Assembly: GCA_023374025.1 (NCBI GenBank)
Contig: SIJG01000176.1
Coordinates: 119,083 to 183,082, forward strand
From: Heterodera schachtii
Taxonomy: Eukaryota; Nematoda; Chromadorea; Rhabditida; Heteroderidae
Reading direction: 5' to 3'
DNA: 64,000 nt
The notes below the pieces were generated by a model. The model was not told the origin of the DNA, searched no databases, and worked only from the letters and a program-made list of their open reading frames with translations. Below, piece by piece: positions 50,791 to 62,665 of this stretch; position 1 is the first letter of the stretch; each line of letters opens with the position of its first letter. A program made the position numbers and the translations under genes.

Positions 50791-51090
50791 ATGAAAGAAT
50801 TCAAGATTTTGGGGCAATCGCAACTCGTCAATGAGCAAACTCGTAAAAATTGTTTATAAAATGATAAATAAATATTAATTTTTCTCAAAAATAAATTTAG
50901 AGAAAAATCATTATTTTTTTTCTCAACTTACAAAAATAATAAAATGAATTTTAAATCCGCCAACTTTTTCATTTTCCCCGGAATTTTGTGCCCTTTCTTA
51001 GAGCCTACTTATTTGACAACATTTAGGGAAATCCATACAAATCCAGACACTAACTATCAGGATCATAAAAAATGGAAGTATAATAAATAA
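50791..51090 (+). CDS. Two-exon gene model, hypothetical protein C-terminus
   Basis: Exon 1 (50791-50842) reads MKEFKILGQSQLVNEQT and ends after one base of the next codon at a GTAAAA donor. Exon 2 (51002-51090) follows an excellent acceptor (GTGCCCTTTCTTAG) and begins AG, completing CAG (Gln) in phase, then PTYLTTFREIHTNPDTNYQD and HKKWKYNK before TAA. Both exons are GC-raised relative to the 159-bp AT-rich intron. The frame is open a few codons upstream of the ATG (VLKC), so this may be the end of a longer gene whose other exons lie in or before the gap, rather than a 46-residue protein. No family is recognised. The in-phase join is visible; the gene is inferred. Confidence 0.45.
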
Positions 51091-52439
51091 TTGTTTTTTT
51101 TTATTTAAATAGTTATTTAATTTTTAGTTTTCTTCGTAATATCTTTTATTTATAATGAAAATGATTTTTTATATATTGAATTTTTGGTTTTTATTTTATT
51201 CACTCTTATCAAATTAATAAAAAGAAATGATTATTTAAAAAAATATATTTTTGAATTAATATTCTTGCCTTCTCAAAAGAGCATGATGCACACTGCTAGC
51301 GCGTTTTTCATTCTGTTTCTTTAATGAAAAGATTAATAATTTTATTGGCTTTTAAAATTGAATAATAAATTATATATAATTAATTTAAATGATTTTAATA
51401 TGGAAGTTTTTTAATTCAAAAGTGTTAAATCTTTTGTTATTTTTTATTTTATAAAATAAAATAAATAAATAATATATAGCATTGAGACATAAGGAAATAT
51501 TGAATTTAAGTATAATATTATTATTCATTTTTTTAAATTGATTTCTTGGCGCGAGTTTGTGACAACATTTACTTCGCTAATTAAAAAAAATTGTTGGAAA
51601 TATTTCAATTTTTATTTTCTTTTTCATTTAATCAATTGAAATTTTTAAATTGTTTTATTTTATAACATTTATACAACTATATAACTCATTGTTGCATTTT
51701 ATTTAATTTGACTTGATTAAAATTGCTCATTTTTTAAAGTTAATAAATATTTTCTGTTATACATTTTAATATTTTCATTCGCATAGTATTTTTTGTTTTC
51801 TAAACTTCTTTTAGATCGCATATATTTATAACAATCAAATTTTTATAAAAGATAATTGTATGAAAAAAGTAAATAAACAATACAGACAAAAATATACTAT
51901 TTTATAAACAAAACTATTAAAAATAATGCTATAAATTTTATTTATATTTTATTAACTAAGAAAATTTTTCTCGTTTTTTAATTTAAACAAAGATCTTGTA
52001 CACTTTAATTTATGAATTTAAATCTTTCTCAGAAATTCATATGACTTAAATAATAAATCATAAATCAAAATGATTATAATTAATATTCTCATATCGCATG
52101 TTATAGTAATTAATGTTTTTGATTTTTAATTACTTTAAATCTCGTAATCAAATGTTTATTTTCGGTAACTTAATATAAGATTTAATTTAAAAAATTTTTA
52201 GTTATAATTTTAATATTTTTCTGATTATTTAAGGCAGCTGTTTTATTATTTCTTATATAAAAATGTTTTTAATAGTCCTATTATTTGATTAATTCTAAAT
52301 TGAAACTCATTCGTTTATTTAGAATATTTTGGTGAAAAAATTTTCCACTCGAAAATATGTGCACCTTCTTTTGTTTCCGAATCCCAATGAGTTTCATTTT
52401 TAAAATAAAAAAGCAAATACCGTTTCTCATTTTTGGTTC
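51091..52439. other. AT-rich DNA, no supported gene
   Basis: AT-rich. Short GC-raised patches at 51285-51325 (MMHTASAFFILFL frame) and 51545-51580 have open frames but no confirmed splice sites. They lie within 500 bp of the gene model at 50791 and could be untranslated or unrelated. Confidence 0.35.
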
Positions 52440-52942
52440 TAAATCGGCTTAAAATAAGGAAACAAACTAAAAGCATCAATGCATCAATATTATCTTTTAT
52501 TCCACTAACATTGTCCAACCCTGAAATGAGTTTAGAATTTCCAAAAAGTTGCATAAATTTCCCGGGCTCAGAAAATGAAAAATTTTTAAAATTTTTAAAA
52601 AATACTAAATTTCTGAAACGCAAAATAAGGTTCATTCATATTCCTATTTATATTTTTTGAGGGGGGGGGGGGGGTTTATCAATTTTTAGTAATATTTTGC
52701 GTTTTTCGAATTTTTCATGTAAAATTCAGAAACTTTTTAACAAAAATACAATAAATATGCTTTTTTTTTGACGCGATGACATTTTTTGGAAACAAATTCA
52801 ACATAAATTTCAAAAATTTTCCAAGAAATAAATCTGTCGAAAAATAATCTACCTGTCTCCATTAATCTGTCCGTCTCTAATTATCTCCCCTTTTCTGAGG
52901 GGGTTGAAAAATAATATACTCGGGCATATAATTAGAAAAAAT
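52440..52942 (-). mobile_element. Pogo-like DNA element, family A copy 2
   Basis: On the minus strand the end reads TTCTAATTATATGCCCGAG, then CAACCCCCTCAGAAAAGGGG, TAATTAGAGACGGACAGATT, TTAATCTACC-side blocks, GAACCTTATTTTGCGTTTCA, GAGCCCGGGAAATT and AACTCATTTCAGGGTTGGAC. It parallels 40278 and 60248, and it supplies the uninterrupted version of the site where the foldback element inserted at 40655. A G14 run (52661-52674) lies inside. The minus-strand frame at 52315-52635 and the plus frame at 52433 are not considered genes. Confidence 0.7.
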
Positions 52943-54419
52943 AACTCATTGAAAAATTTAAAAAAATTACATTCTTGGTCTTTTGTAGTGCTTTTTTAAG
53001 CAAGTTGTTTTTGCTAATATTTTATACAAATAAATTTATTTAAAGAAATGTGAATTTTTCAAAAATTGCAATTGATATACCAATAATTCAGAAAATTTTA
53101 TTAGCTTTATTTATTGAAAGGCTTAAGTCTCTAAAAATATTTTTAATAATTTGAATTCTTATTATTTATCATTTTTCTTTAATTTCATTTTAATATTTGT
53201 GCTATTTTTCATATAATTTTGCTTTTTTTGATTTCTTTATTTGTATAGATGATTTTTTTATTAAATTTCTTCTTTATTACATTGCATAAATTTGTTGTTC
53301 TTTGGTTTATTTATGATTTTTATAATTTTTTAAAGATATTTTTTGAATAAAGTGATTCTCAGTTTTATTAGTCTACTACTTTTTATATGAGTTTTTTAAA
53401 AGAGTTTTTTACTTTAGAAAATTAATTTTTCCATTTAAAAATATTTTTTCTTTAGTGCACTTAAAAAATAAAATTATTTTTTATGAATTATTTAAATTAT
53501 TATTTTGTTTTTGACCTTTTAAAGTTTTGTTATTTTTAATGTAAATATAAATTTTTCAATTAATTGCGTCTCCAAGAACCTTTAAGATATTTCACGCAAT
53601 AACGAAAAGAATATTAGAAAAATTTGAGCAAATTTGAATTATTTTAAATATGCAATAATATGTGGCGAGGGAAATGAATAATTATTATAATTTTATTTAT
53701 TTTTAAATTAATTACGTAAGTATTAATGCAAAATCTTAATGGTATTTATTATAACCAAGTGAATTAATTATTTTACAATTGAAAATTAGAAATGTTTAAA
53801 TTTTTTTTTGTCTTATAAGAATTGACATTAATTATAATTATGATAAATATAAATAAATTCATGAGAGTAAAACATCAATTAAAAATATATTCATAAGAAA
53901 GAGTAATTATTATTTTAACAGAAATTACTAATTTATTTTTTTTCGAATAATTACTGGGATTTTTCAATTCGTTTTCAAAATTACTTACAAGTTGATCAAA
54001 TTATTACCGTATCGTGAGAAATGTCAGCTAAAACAATAAAAAAAAATGACATTTAAGAACAAAATTAATGATATAACTGTTTCTCTTAGACATGTAAAGA
54101 TTAAAAAAGAACAACAGAATATTGTATTACAAATATAAAACAAAGCAAAATAAAAGAAAACGCAAAGACATTGTTTTTAAAAAATGAAAATATATAATTG
54201 AATATTTTTTTACAAGAATTATTGAAAATTAAATCATTTTATTAATGAAACAAAAATAAAATTCTTTAAAAATTTAAAAATATATAAAAGAATTGGTTTT
54301 TTTTATTTAAATTTATGGTTATAATCTTATTTTTTATTAATATTGTATTTCCCTGAAATAAACAAAAATTTAAATCTTATTAACAATAGCGTTTTGATGA
54401 ATAATTAAATTTTTGAGAC
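52943..54419. other. AT-rich DNA, no supported gene
   Basis: AT-rich. On the minus strand a 20-base GC-raised segment at about 54011-54030 sits between TTTTATTGTTTTAG and GTAATA, but a micro-exon cannot be supported on its own. Confidence 0.4.
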
Positions 54420-54497
54420 ATGAGGTTTTTGTATTTTGTAGCAGCTATTTTGAGTACGTCATATTCGCCTTCTATAAAAAAATATCCAGCCACCTAG
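54420..54497 (+). CDS. Possible signal-peptide exon or tiny secreted peptide
   Basis: An ATG opens MRFLYFVAAILSTSYSPSIK then KYPAT and TAG. The first residues form a classical signal-peptide pattern: basic residue, hydrophobic core FLYFVAAIL, then small/polar residues. G+C is raised. A GTACGT donor candidate lies at the A after residue 11, so it may be a first exon instead of a 25-residue peptide. The overlapping frame in another phase is also open, so caution is needed. No downstream exon is assigned. Confidence 0.25.
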   Translation: MRFLYFVAAILSTSYSPSIKKYPAT

Positions 54498-57400
54498 GTT
54501 AATTTAAATTTTAATAAATATAAAAAATTTGGCTCAAAATACAAAAAAAGAGATTATTTGAAAAAAAAAATATTATAAATCAAATTTTATTTTTTCATTT
54601 TCGACAACAATTGTTAAATCAAATTCAGTAAAAATTGAATGAACCTCGTTTGAAGAACTATCTTAATATATTAATAATTCAATTAAACAATCCATATAAT
54701 ATTATTAAATATTAAAAATCAAATTTATATTCAAATTACATAACGTTTACAAAACAGGAATAGTGTATACCGGTGCGTACCAAGAAATTTAAGAAAATTA
54801 TTATTTAATAATGGATTTCACTAATTAAAATAACAAATAATAAATTTAATTAAAAATAAAATCATAGCAAAATATTATGTCCTTTAGCATTAAATCACCA
54901 ATTTCAAAAAGCAACCTCTTTTTAATTCTTTTCTTTTAATTAATTTTAAAATTTAACAAACTTATTAATCTCTTTTTTTAAGATCTGATTTTATTAAAAA
55001 TTAAAAAATCTAATTAATAAAAATAATTTAAGTATAATATCAAAAAATGATTTAAAAATAAATAAATAAAATATTAAGTTTCAGTACTAAAATTGAATTT
55101 GATCAAAGAACGTGACCAGACAATTTAAATAAAACAAAATTTATTTTCTCAGAAAAGATTTTTGAATAATTTTATTAAGCAATTTATAGCACTCGAATAA
55201 ATGTCCTTTTTAAATAATTTAAAAGTTAGTAAAACAGCATCTGTGAAAATAATTATTCATTTGTATATTTTAGATATATAGACAAAAAACAATAATTATT
55301 ATAGTAGAATTAAACAGAAAAAATTTTGAAATTTTAATTGATCCCATTTTTTCGCGAATTATTTAATGAATTTTATTAGAGGTAAACTTTTTCAAAATCT
55401 TAAAGTCAAAATAATTAAAAAAATAATATTTTATAAGCATTAACAATTGCCTTAATATTAAATTATTATTATTATATTAAGCTAATAAGCATTAAAATTT
55501 CCAATAGAAAAAAAGAATTAATTTATTTAAATCTTCAAAATAATAATTATTTTAACCGTGCCCATGTAGCATTAAGATTATGCAGATCAAAAAATAAAGT
55601 AAAACATTTTTATTCTGATTAAATAAATTAATATTTTAAAAGAAAAAAAAATGAACAATACAAAAATAATAAAATTAAATAATTAAAAAAAGTAATTGAT
55701 ATAAAGAAAAATAAATATTATTGCGTCCCAAAGCTTATGCATGCGACTGGAAAATGCCAAATATTTAATTATAGAATTTGAATGTAAATTTCAACTTTTT
55801 AAATAAAAAGTTATTAAATTCAAGTTGAAATAAGTTTATTTATTAAAAATATTTTAATTAATTCATTTTTAATTATTAAAAGGTATTAAAATAAAATTTT
55901 ATACATTTAAATAAAATCATATTTTATATAATTGTTAAAGGTATTTTTAACAGCTTAATTTTGGAAACTTTAAAAATTTGAATTTAAATATTGATTTTTA
56001 TTAATAAATAGCTGAACAATTAATAAAAATGATTAATGGCAATATTCGTTTTCTTATATTTAAATTCCCGATGTCTATATTCTTATCTGAAAAATATTTA
56101 AAAATATATATATATTTAAGCAGAATAATAAAAATAAATTAAATGAATAACAGATGGTATCATTATTCAAAAAAACTCTTAATCATCCGCGTTTATAACA
56201 ATTTTAAACATTTTATTATTACGCAAAAAATAAAAGTGCTTATAAATTATTAAAAAATAATTAATTAAATCATTTTTGCATTTAACTTCTCAATGATTAA
56301 ATTAGGTAAATGCTTTCTTTATTATTAAAAAGTTTAATTAAAAATTTTTCCAATTTCCTTTTTTGTTCAACGTAATTTAAATTTTCCTTTTAATTTGAAT
56401 TATTTTTTAAAGTTTATTTATTTGAATAAAATAGTCTCTTATTATTTTGATGAGTTTATTTTTCTTAGAATTCTTATAATCTTTTGTGATATATAAATAA
56501 TTAAGGTTTTATAAAATTCCAGTTAAATTATCAAAGAGTTTAAAAAGTGAAAAAAACTTTTATACTATGCATTAACATTGAATATTTCTTATTTTAATAA
56601 TTTTAAAAAAAAATTTATGCTTAAACTTTTTAATTAGTTTCAATATCGAGTTATAATATTAGTTTATATAAAAATGTATTTATGCAACTTTTGTTAAATT
56701 TAGCTAAATGATAACACTATAAATATGATAAATTTCAATCTGTATATAAATTTTTTAGAATAATTTTTAAATTTAAATTTAATTATCATATTTAATGATT
56801 TTTATATTTGTTAAAATAATTTATAATTATTTAAAATTGCTTTATTTGTTATTCATATTTTTTCGTGATAATTTCATTCTTTCCAAAGAATGTTGAAGTA
56901 AATAATTCTCAAAATATGGTTTATGTTCAATTTAAAATTTAAAGATTCCCGTTAAAAAAATATGATATTAATTAGTTTTTTCTTTAAAAAATAAGAATAT
57001 ATTTTGAAAAAATAATAATTTGTCAATTTTAAAAACATTTAGTTTCTGAGTTAAATTTTTATTTTTGTTTTCTTGCAATTGTCAGTCATAATTGCATAAA
57101 GTATTTGTTATACTTTCTGCTTAATTTTTATTATTTACGTTTTTTTTTTTGCTTAGAGTTAACAATGAAAACTTTTATTTTTATTCTCATGCTGTGAATC
57201 CCCAATATCTGTCCCTTGTTCAATGCATTCAATTAATTTTTTTTTTTGTTTTTTTAATAATAGTGATAGATTATAGATATTTTAGTTGTATATTATTTAA
57301 ATATTTATTAAAATATATGTGAATTTTTTCATAATTCGTAAAATAAATCTATAAAATACCTTTTTTTCTCATTTCTTTATAATTTATAAAATCACATAAA

Positions 57401-59292
57401 ACTATTATTAATAATTTCTTATTTAATTATTTTTTTTTAATTTAAAAGTCAGTAACTATGGGATTTCCAATAAATACATTAATTATCAAAAGCAATTGTA
57501 ACAAAAAGTTTTAATTAATTAAAAATTCATTAAAATATTACAGTAAAATATTTTATGAATAATTCCTTTGTACAGAAAAATTAAATAAATTTTTAAAATA
57601 AACCTAAGAATGATCGACATGCTATTTTTTGAAGTAAAATTAATTCTTTTTAACTCAAATATTATAAATTTTTAAAGCCACAAAGCTTTCTTGTTTAACT
57701 ATTTTTATATGGTTAATAGTTTATTTTTTTAGGAAATCAAAATAACAAGTCAGAAAGAAAATAATTAAAGGATATACAAAAGATTCTTTGGCTTGATTTT
57801 TTTAATCACATGGAATGACCAGAAAGAAAACTTTGATTTTATATCCGTTAAATGAGTAAGGTCATTTTTTTAATCTTGGAAAACAATCTTTTTTATGTTA
57901 TTGTTGACTGCTTTGCTTTCAATTTCATTCAATTGGTCTTTTTTTCTTTTCTGTCCAATGTTTTAAAAACTGTTTTTAATTTAATTTAATTAAGTTGAGT
58001 TATTATTTTGTTTTTGTCTTATGAAGATATAAAATTATAGTATTTTTTGAATAAATTATTAATTTATGAATGATCTTTATTTTTATAATTATTCATAACT
58101 AATCTTTAATTTCTTTAAATTCGAAAGTTACAGTTTTTATTTCCAAGTCTCAAAGTGTGTTGGTTCAATCGGCTTCTTTTTTGGTGGACATCTTTTATTA
58201 GCTTCGTTAATTATTTACAATTGTTTTTTTTTTGTATCGTAATAATAATTCAATAGTCGGCCATTCATTATTTTAATTTTGGTCAATCCTTGCACAATTT
58301 TTCTTTTTTGATTTTTAAGGATTAATAAATTATATAAATTGATAAAATACTTTTTTTAATTTTTTGTAACTTTAGTGTGCGCAGATTTTATATGCCGCAG
58401 CCTAAGGGGAGGAAGCGCCCCTCTCTAAATATTTTTTTAAAGTTTTATTTTTATCTGCCGAAAAAATAAACCCCTAACTTTTAATTTTTTTTTTCAAATT
58501 CAGGAGTCTTGTGCATTTTCTGTCGGATGGGGTTAAACCGTTTTAGGAATTTTTTTTGTTTTCATATTATAATTTTTATATTGCAAAAAGATATAAGAGA
58601 AATGTGTTTCAATTTTTCAATTTTTTCATTTTTTATACAATGACCCTTTTATTTATTAATTGATTTTGGTATAAATTTTACTTTAAAACATTTCTTAATA
58701 AGTACAAATAACCTGCTTCGTGAGGTGAAGATTTATTGTAGATTGACAAATGCTATAATCTTTTTAAGTCTTTTTAAATTTTTGAAATAAATAAAATCCA
58801 TTTCATTCAAAACAATTTAATATAATTAATACCCTTTTCATCTATTTTTAGGGTTAAATAGAATCATTTTAAATAGTATATTTTTTAAATATTTTTTATA
58901 AACAAAATAATATTTAAAACACAAAGAATTTCTTTTAAATGAATAGTTTCAATTTCTTAAATTGTGATAAAAGATTATTTTCAATCTTGTACAAGTTCGT
59001 GACATTAGGTTCGATATAATTGATAAAATATTTAAAATAGAATATTAGTTTATTAAAAATACTTTTTTTCGGGATTAGATTTTTGAATGAGTTCATTAAT
59101 ATTATTTAATTTTTAAAATGAAAATGAAATTATTAATTTTAATTGTTTTTTTACTTAGTGATTTTTTTTTAATGAAAAGCAATAACCTATCAAATTTGTT
59201 AATATCTTTGCAACAAAATGGTCAATTTTCTTTTCTAGCGTATTTATTTGTTCTCATTTTTAAAGTAAGTTTAATATCATCACAATGGTTAC
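54498..59292. other. AT-rich DNA with isolated GC-raised patches
   Basis: The stretch is overwhelmingly A/T. Patches at 54760-54790, 55725-55765, 58150-58210 and 58378-58425 (TGCCGCAGCCTAAGGGGAGG) have open frames in more than one phase and no agreed splicing. AACCCCTAAC at 58469 and TGGGGTTAAACC at 58528 are inverted boxes and may mark an eroded element. No gene is supported. Confidence 0.35.
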
Positions 59293-59300
59293 ATTATTAG

Positions 59301-59862
59301 CAGGGCTGCCAAAAGTATGCAAATGCATATTTTTTTTCCTGGCTTCTCCATGCTATAAATAGTAGGAAAAACACTTTCTTTTTTATGTTTGCGTATAAAA
59401 ATCGGGACTTTTATTTGCATATTTTTGCATATTTCGAGATTTTTGTGCATATTTGCATATTTTGGGTTTTTTCTGCATATTTCATGCATATTTTGCCATT
59501 TTTTGTGCATATTTTCCGATTTTTTGCATATTTTGCTATTTTTCGACAAAAATTTTCCGATTTGAATATCACTTAAGAAAAAAATTTGATTAGGCCTAAA
59601 ATTATTTCCAAATCTGAATGGGTGCGCGAATGGGTCAACAGTGAGCTTTACTGCCGAAAACATTGTTTGCAAAATCAACCATAAAATTTATGAGGAATAA
59701 AAATTTTTTATTGAATTTGCACCCCTAATTTTCAAGTTTTTTTGTGCATATTTGGTGCATATTTTACGGTTTTTGTGCATATTTGGTGCATATTTCACGA
59801 CTTTATTTGCATATTTATGCGCATATTTTGGGTACTTTTCGTGCATATTTTTGGCAGCCCTG
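59301..59862. mobile_element. Complete hAT-type MITE, 562 bp, TGCATATTT family
   Basis: Terminal inverted repeats CAGGGCTGCCAAAA (59301) and TTTTGGCAGCCCTG (to 59862) are perfect and fit the hAT YARNG start. ATTATTAG flanks both sides (59293-59300 and 59863-59870), a perfect 8-bp target duplication. Both halves consist of TGCATATTT boxes separated by short T/G/C-containing spacers. The middle (59575-59700) is unrelated sequence. Open frames on both strands over the boxes (His/Ile/Phe/Met-rich) are by-products. No transposase is present. Confidence 0.96.
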
Positions 59863-59870
59863 ATTATTAG

Positions 59871-60247
59871 TACCTTTTGTCTTTATCGTATATATATTAT
59901 TATATATAAATTTATGTTTTTAGTTTTTCACTTGTTTTAGATAAATATTTTGCAAATTTGAAATCAGGGAAATGAAAAAAAAAGATTTATTAAATTTATT
60001 TTTTCCCAAATTTCCATAATAAAATGCATTATTAAAGTCCAAATTTTTTTTTTCAAATATACAAAATAAGGCTTTTTTAATTATTTTAATATTATCAAAA
60101 TTTTTATACAATTGTTGCACATAAGAATAAAAATTAATTATATTCAGCTCGACATTTTTTTCAAATAGGTTTACATCGGTTAATTTGGGCTTTTAGGATC
60201 ATATTTTTCATTTTTCTATCATTCATATGCATACAATTTTACCAATA
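59871..60247. other. AT-rich DNA, no supported feature
   Basis: AT-rich sequence; the minus-strand frame here is Lys/Asn/Phe-rich and fits base composition. Confidence 0.4.
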
Positions 60248-60459
60248 CCGTATTTTCTCTAATTATATGCCTGAGTATATACACCCTCAGAAAGAGGGAG
60301 ATAATTAGAGACGTTAGATTAATGGAGACTGAGAGATATTTTCGACAGATTTATTTAGTGGAACATTTTTTGAAATTTATTTTGAATATGTCTCCAAAAA
60401 TGTCATCGCGTCAAAAAAATATGAACGTTTTTTATTTGCTTTCAACACAGTTTTTTCGC
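60248..60459 (+). mobile_element. Pogo-like DNA element, family A copy 3, truncated
   Basis: It starts CCGTATTTTCTCTAATTATA, then ACACCCTCAGAAAGAGGGAG, TAATTAGAGACG, TTAATGGAGACTGAGAG, TTTCGACAGATTTATTTAGT and CCAAAAATGTCATCGCGTCA, parallel to the copies at 40278 and 52440. At about 60440 the similarity stops and the family B repeat begins, so the right part has been replaced or interrupted. The plus-strand frame at 60322-60759 spans three unrelated repeats. Confidence 0.7.
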
Positions 60460-60583
60460 GGCGCGTTTTTTCCCAAAACTTTTGGGGAACATTGGGGGAA
60501 GGAGTCCGCCGGTGCCGATAGGGGCCGCCGGAAAAATTTTAAATTTTGGGTGAGATTTGTTAAGAGAATTTGTCAAAAAATGA
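60460..60583 (+). repeat. Dispersed repeat family B, copy 2
   Basis: GGCGCGTTTTTTCCCAAAAC, then GGGGAACATTGGGGGAAGGA, CGGTGCCGATAGGGGCCGCC and GATTTGTTAAGAGAATTTGTC match the minus strand of 26179-26295. It directly follows the truncated pogo-like element. Confidence 0.75.
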
Positions 60584-60682
60584 CCAAATATTTAGTTAAT
60601 TTTTGGGTTTTTGGGCTGTTTAAAATGAAAAAAAAGTTGGGATCTCACCCAGACCCCCATTCTTACCAATGCAAATTTTTAC

Positions 60683-60757
60683 CGGCGGTACCGGTACTAG
60701 ACAAACCGGTAACGGTACTCATCCTGAGGGAGGGAGCGTTAGGTACCGGATCCGGGT
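60683..60757. repeat. GC-rich GGTACC/CCGG repeat
   Basis: ACCGGCGGTACCGGTACTAG, then ACCGGTAACGGTACTC and GGTACCGGATCCGGGTG form overlapping palindromes in AT-rich surroundings. It is similar in style to 6464 and 27531. Confidence 0.6.
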
Positions 60758-60867
60758 GAAGTAAATGGTTTTTTCTATATTATTTTTTCATGTTTTTAAA
60801 CGTTTAAACGAATTTCAATATAGAATTAATTAATTTTTAATTATTTTATTAATTCTTTCTTTTTAGT

Positions 60868-60981
60868 ACTATTCATTTTTATCAGTAAGTTTTTTCCGTA
60901 TTATTTTTTTTTAAATAAAGAATCTTTTTTACTTTATTTATTCCGCTTTTACGCTTTAAGAACGGATACGTCCTTTCATAG
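60868..60981 (+). CDS. Possible micro-exon plus exon, hypothetical
   Basis: TTCTTTCTTTTTAG is followed by 18 bases and a perfect GTAAGT donor (60886). A 35-bp intron would end at AATAAAG, and the next segment (60921-60981) ends CATAG before GTAAAC. Joined in phase 1 the frame reads LFIFIKSFLLYLFRFYALRT then DTSFHR. The splice sites look good but the second acceptor is weak and the translation is AT-biased. Flanking exons are not identified. Confidence 0.18.
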
Positions 60982-62160
60982 GTAAACTCTTATTGGAATT
61001 TTTGTTAAATATAAAATTTTGTCAATTATTAATTTTTTTTAATATACCATATTTGTACAAATGTATTTCATTTATAATAAATTTTATTGTAAAATAAATT
61101 TTTTGTTCTGTGCTTCAAAAAATAAAACGACATTGAAATTTCATTTAAACTTGTTAATTAATTGTATGTAGAAGTTGTTCGTTTTTCATTAATTTTATCA
61201 ATATCAATGTTATGTATAAAAATTTTGAAGGCTGTATTAAATTTTATTAATTAACATTATATTACCCTATTTGACAAATCTACCTTTTAAATAATTACTT
61301 TTATTTGATTAAATTTACAAAATTAAATTCTGTGCGTAAACAAGGAATTTGCATGCTTTTTTAGTTAATTTACATTTATTTTTTTTAACAATATAGAATA
61401 ATTTTGAGGGTTAAAATAATAATAATAAATTTTCAGTACCTTTTATTTTTTTCATAAGCATATTCTTTGATATAAATTATAATTATAACCATTTTGATAA
61501 ACCATATTCATATATTCATACAAATAAAATGAAAATTTGCTAAATATTAATATTTTATAATTTGCTGAATAAAATAAAAATCCTACAAGAACTAAGCTTT
61601 CTTCATCATTTTAATAAATAAATACATACATATTTATCTATTCAGAAGATCATTTTTTAATTTCACGTGCCAAAGATCATGTTTATGTCTTCGGGGTGCC
61701 CGACAGTTTTGTTTTTAATATTTTATATATAATATAAGTTTCCGTTTATTTTTTAAAAACGTTTTATTAAATTAACCTGTTTTTTATGGCAATTCATTTT
61801 AAATTTTTATTATTTTTTTAGATTATTTTAAAATTGCTTTTTTTCAATAAAAGAATAATTAATTTATTTGCATTATTAATTATTAATCATTTGAATTTTA
61901 TGTATCAATTCAGAATTATTTTTTTATAGTGTTTAACGAAATATAACTCAATTTTTTTATTATTAAATTATAGTGCTAAATTTTATTTTTTAGCTTGTAA
62001 GTCCTCATCATCAATTTGATATAACTTTTTAAATATTATTGAATATTAATCATTCTAAAATTATAAAAAATAATTTATAGTTTAAAGACAACAAACTTTC
62101 TTAATTAATAATGTTTGTCTGATTATTTAAAAAGGTAATATATATTTATTTTTTCGTGGT
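60982..62160. other. AT-rich DNA, no supported gene
   Basis: AT-rich sequence. A GC-raised patch at 61665-61710 (CACGTGCC, TCGGGGTGCCCGACAG) is open in all three plus-strand frames, so it is not evidence for a gene. GGGGTGCCCGACAG carries a small hairpin. Confidence 0.35.
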
Positions 62161-62220
62161 GCAACTTTTGGGGATTTGCAACTTGAGGACCCAACATTTG
62201 GGGACCCGATATTTGGGGAT
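62161..62220. repeat. Short TTTGGGGA repeats
   Basis: CTTTTGGGGATTTGCAACTT, CATTTGGGGACCCGA and TATTTGGGGATT are three direct copies of a TTTGGGGA box; the inverse GTCCCCAGATGCCGGG follows at 62405. This may be the end of an eroded element spanning 62161-62420, but terminal repeats and target duplication are not clear. Confidence 0.4.
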
Positions 62221-62665
62221 TTTAATAAAAACAAAAAATATATTTAAAATTTAAAATAATATTTTTTAAATTAACTCTATTTCCGGACTGAGATTTGCTT
62301 TGCAAGTGAATCAAAAAAACATTTATTTTGATTTGTCAAATTTTGTGCATAAAATTAAGTTTTAAATATTTTTTTGTTTTATTTAAATCACCAACTGTCG
62401 TTTTGTCCCCAGATGCCGGGTTTCAAAGGTCGGAATACCTTAGAAAATCAATAATTTTCTGCATTAGGCCTTTTATTTTCAATTGTATAATAAAAAATTT
62501 TATTTTCAAATTTGAAGTAACTATTATTTCAATTGTTTAATAATATATTTAATAAAATTTTAGCCTTTTAAAATAAGACATATATAATTATTTTTATTTT
62601 CCAATGGCTTCCTCATGGCCCAAGAGCGTCAATTTTAAAAATGCTTGAACTACTTTAGTGCGGGC

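Noticed and set aside
52315..52660. 106- and 75-codon frames on opposite strands
   Set aside because: They lie in and beside a pogo-like element whose other copies do not keep the frame, and they overlap each other.
54011..54030. 20-base micro-exon on the minus strand between TTTTAG and GTAATA
   Set aside because: Acceptor and donor look good but nothing on either side can be joined to it; chance pairs are common in AT-rich DNA.
59289..59940. Frames of 62-129 codons on both strands around the 59.3-kb element
   Set aside because: They are readings of TGCATATTT boxes inside a non-coding MITE.
60322..60759. 145-codon plus-strand frame
   Set aside because: It crosses three unrelated repeats (family A, family B, GGTACC repeat); the family B copy at 26.2 kb is not open in the same frame.
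61665..61710. Coding exon in a GC-raised patch
   Set aside because: All three forward frames are open and protein-like, so no frame is favoured; no splice pair.
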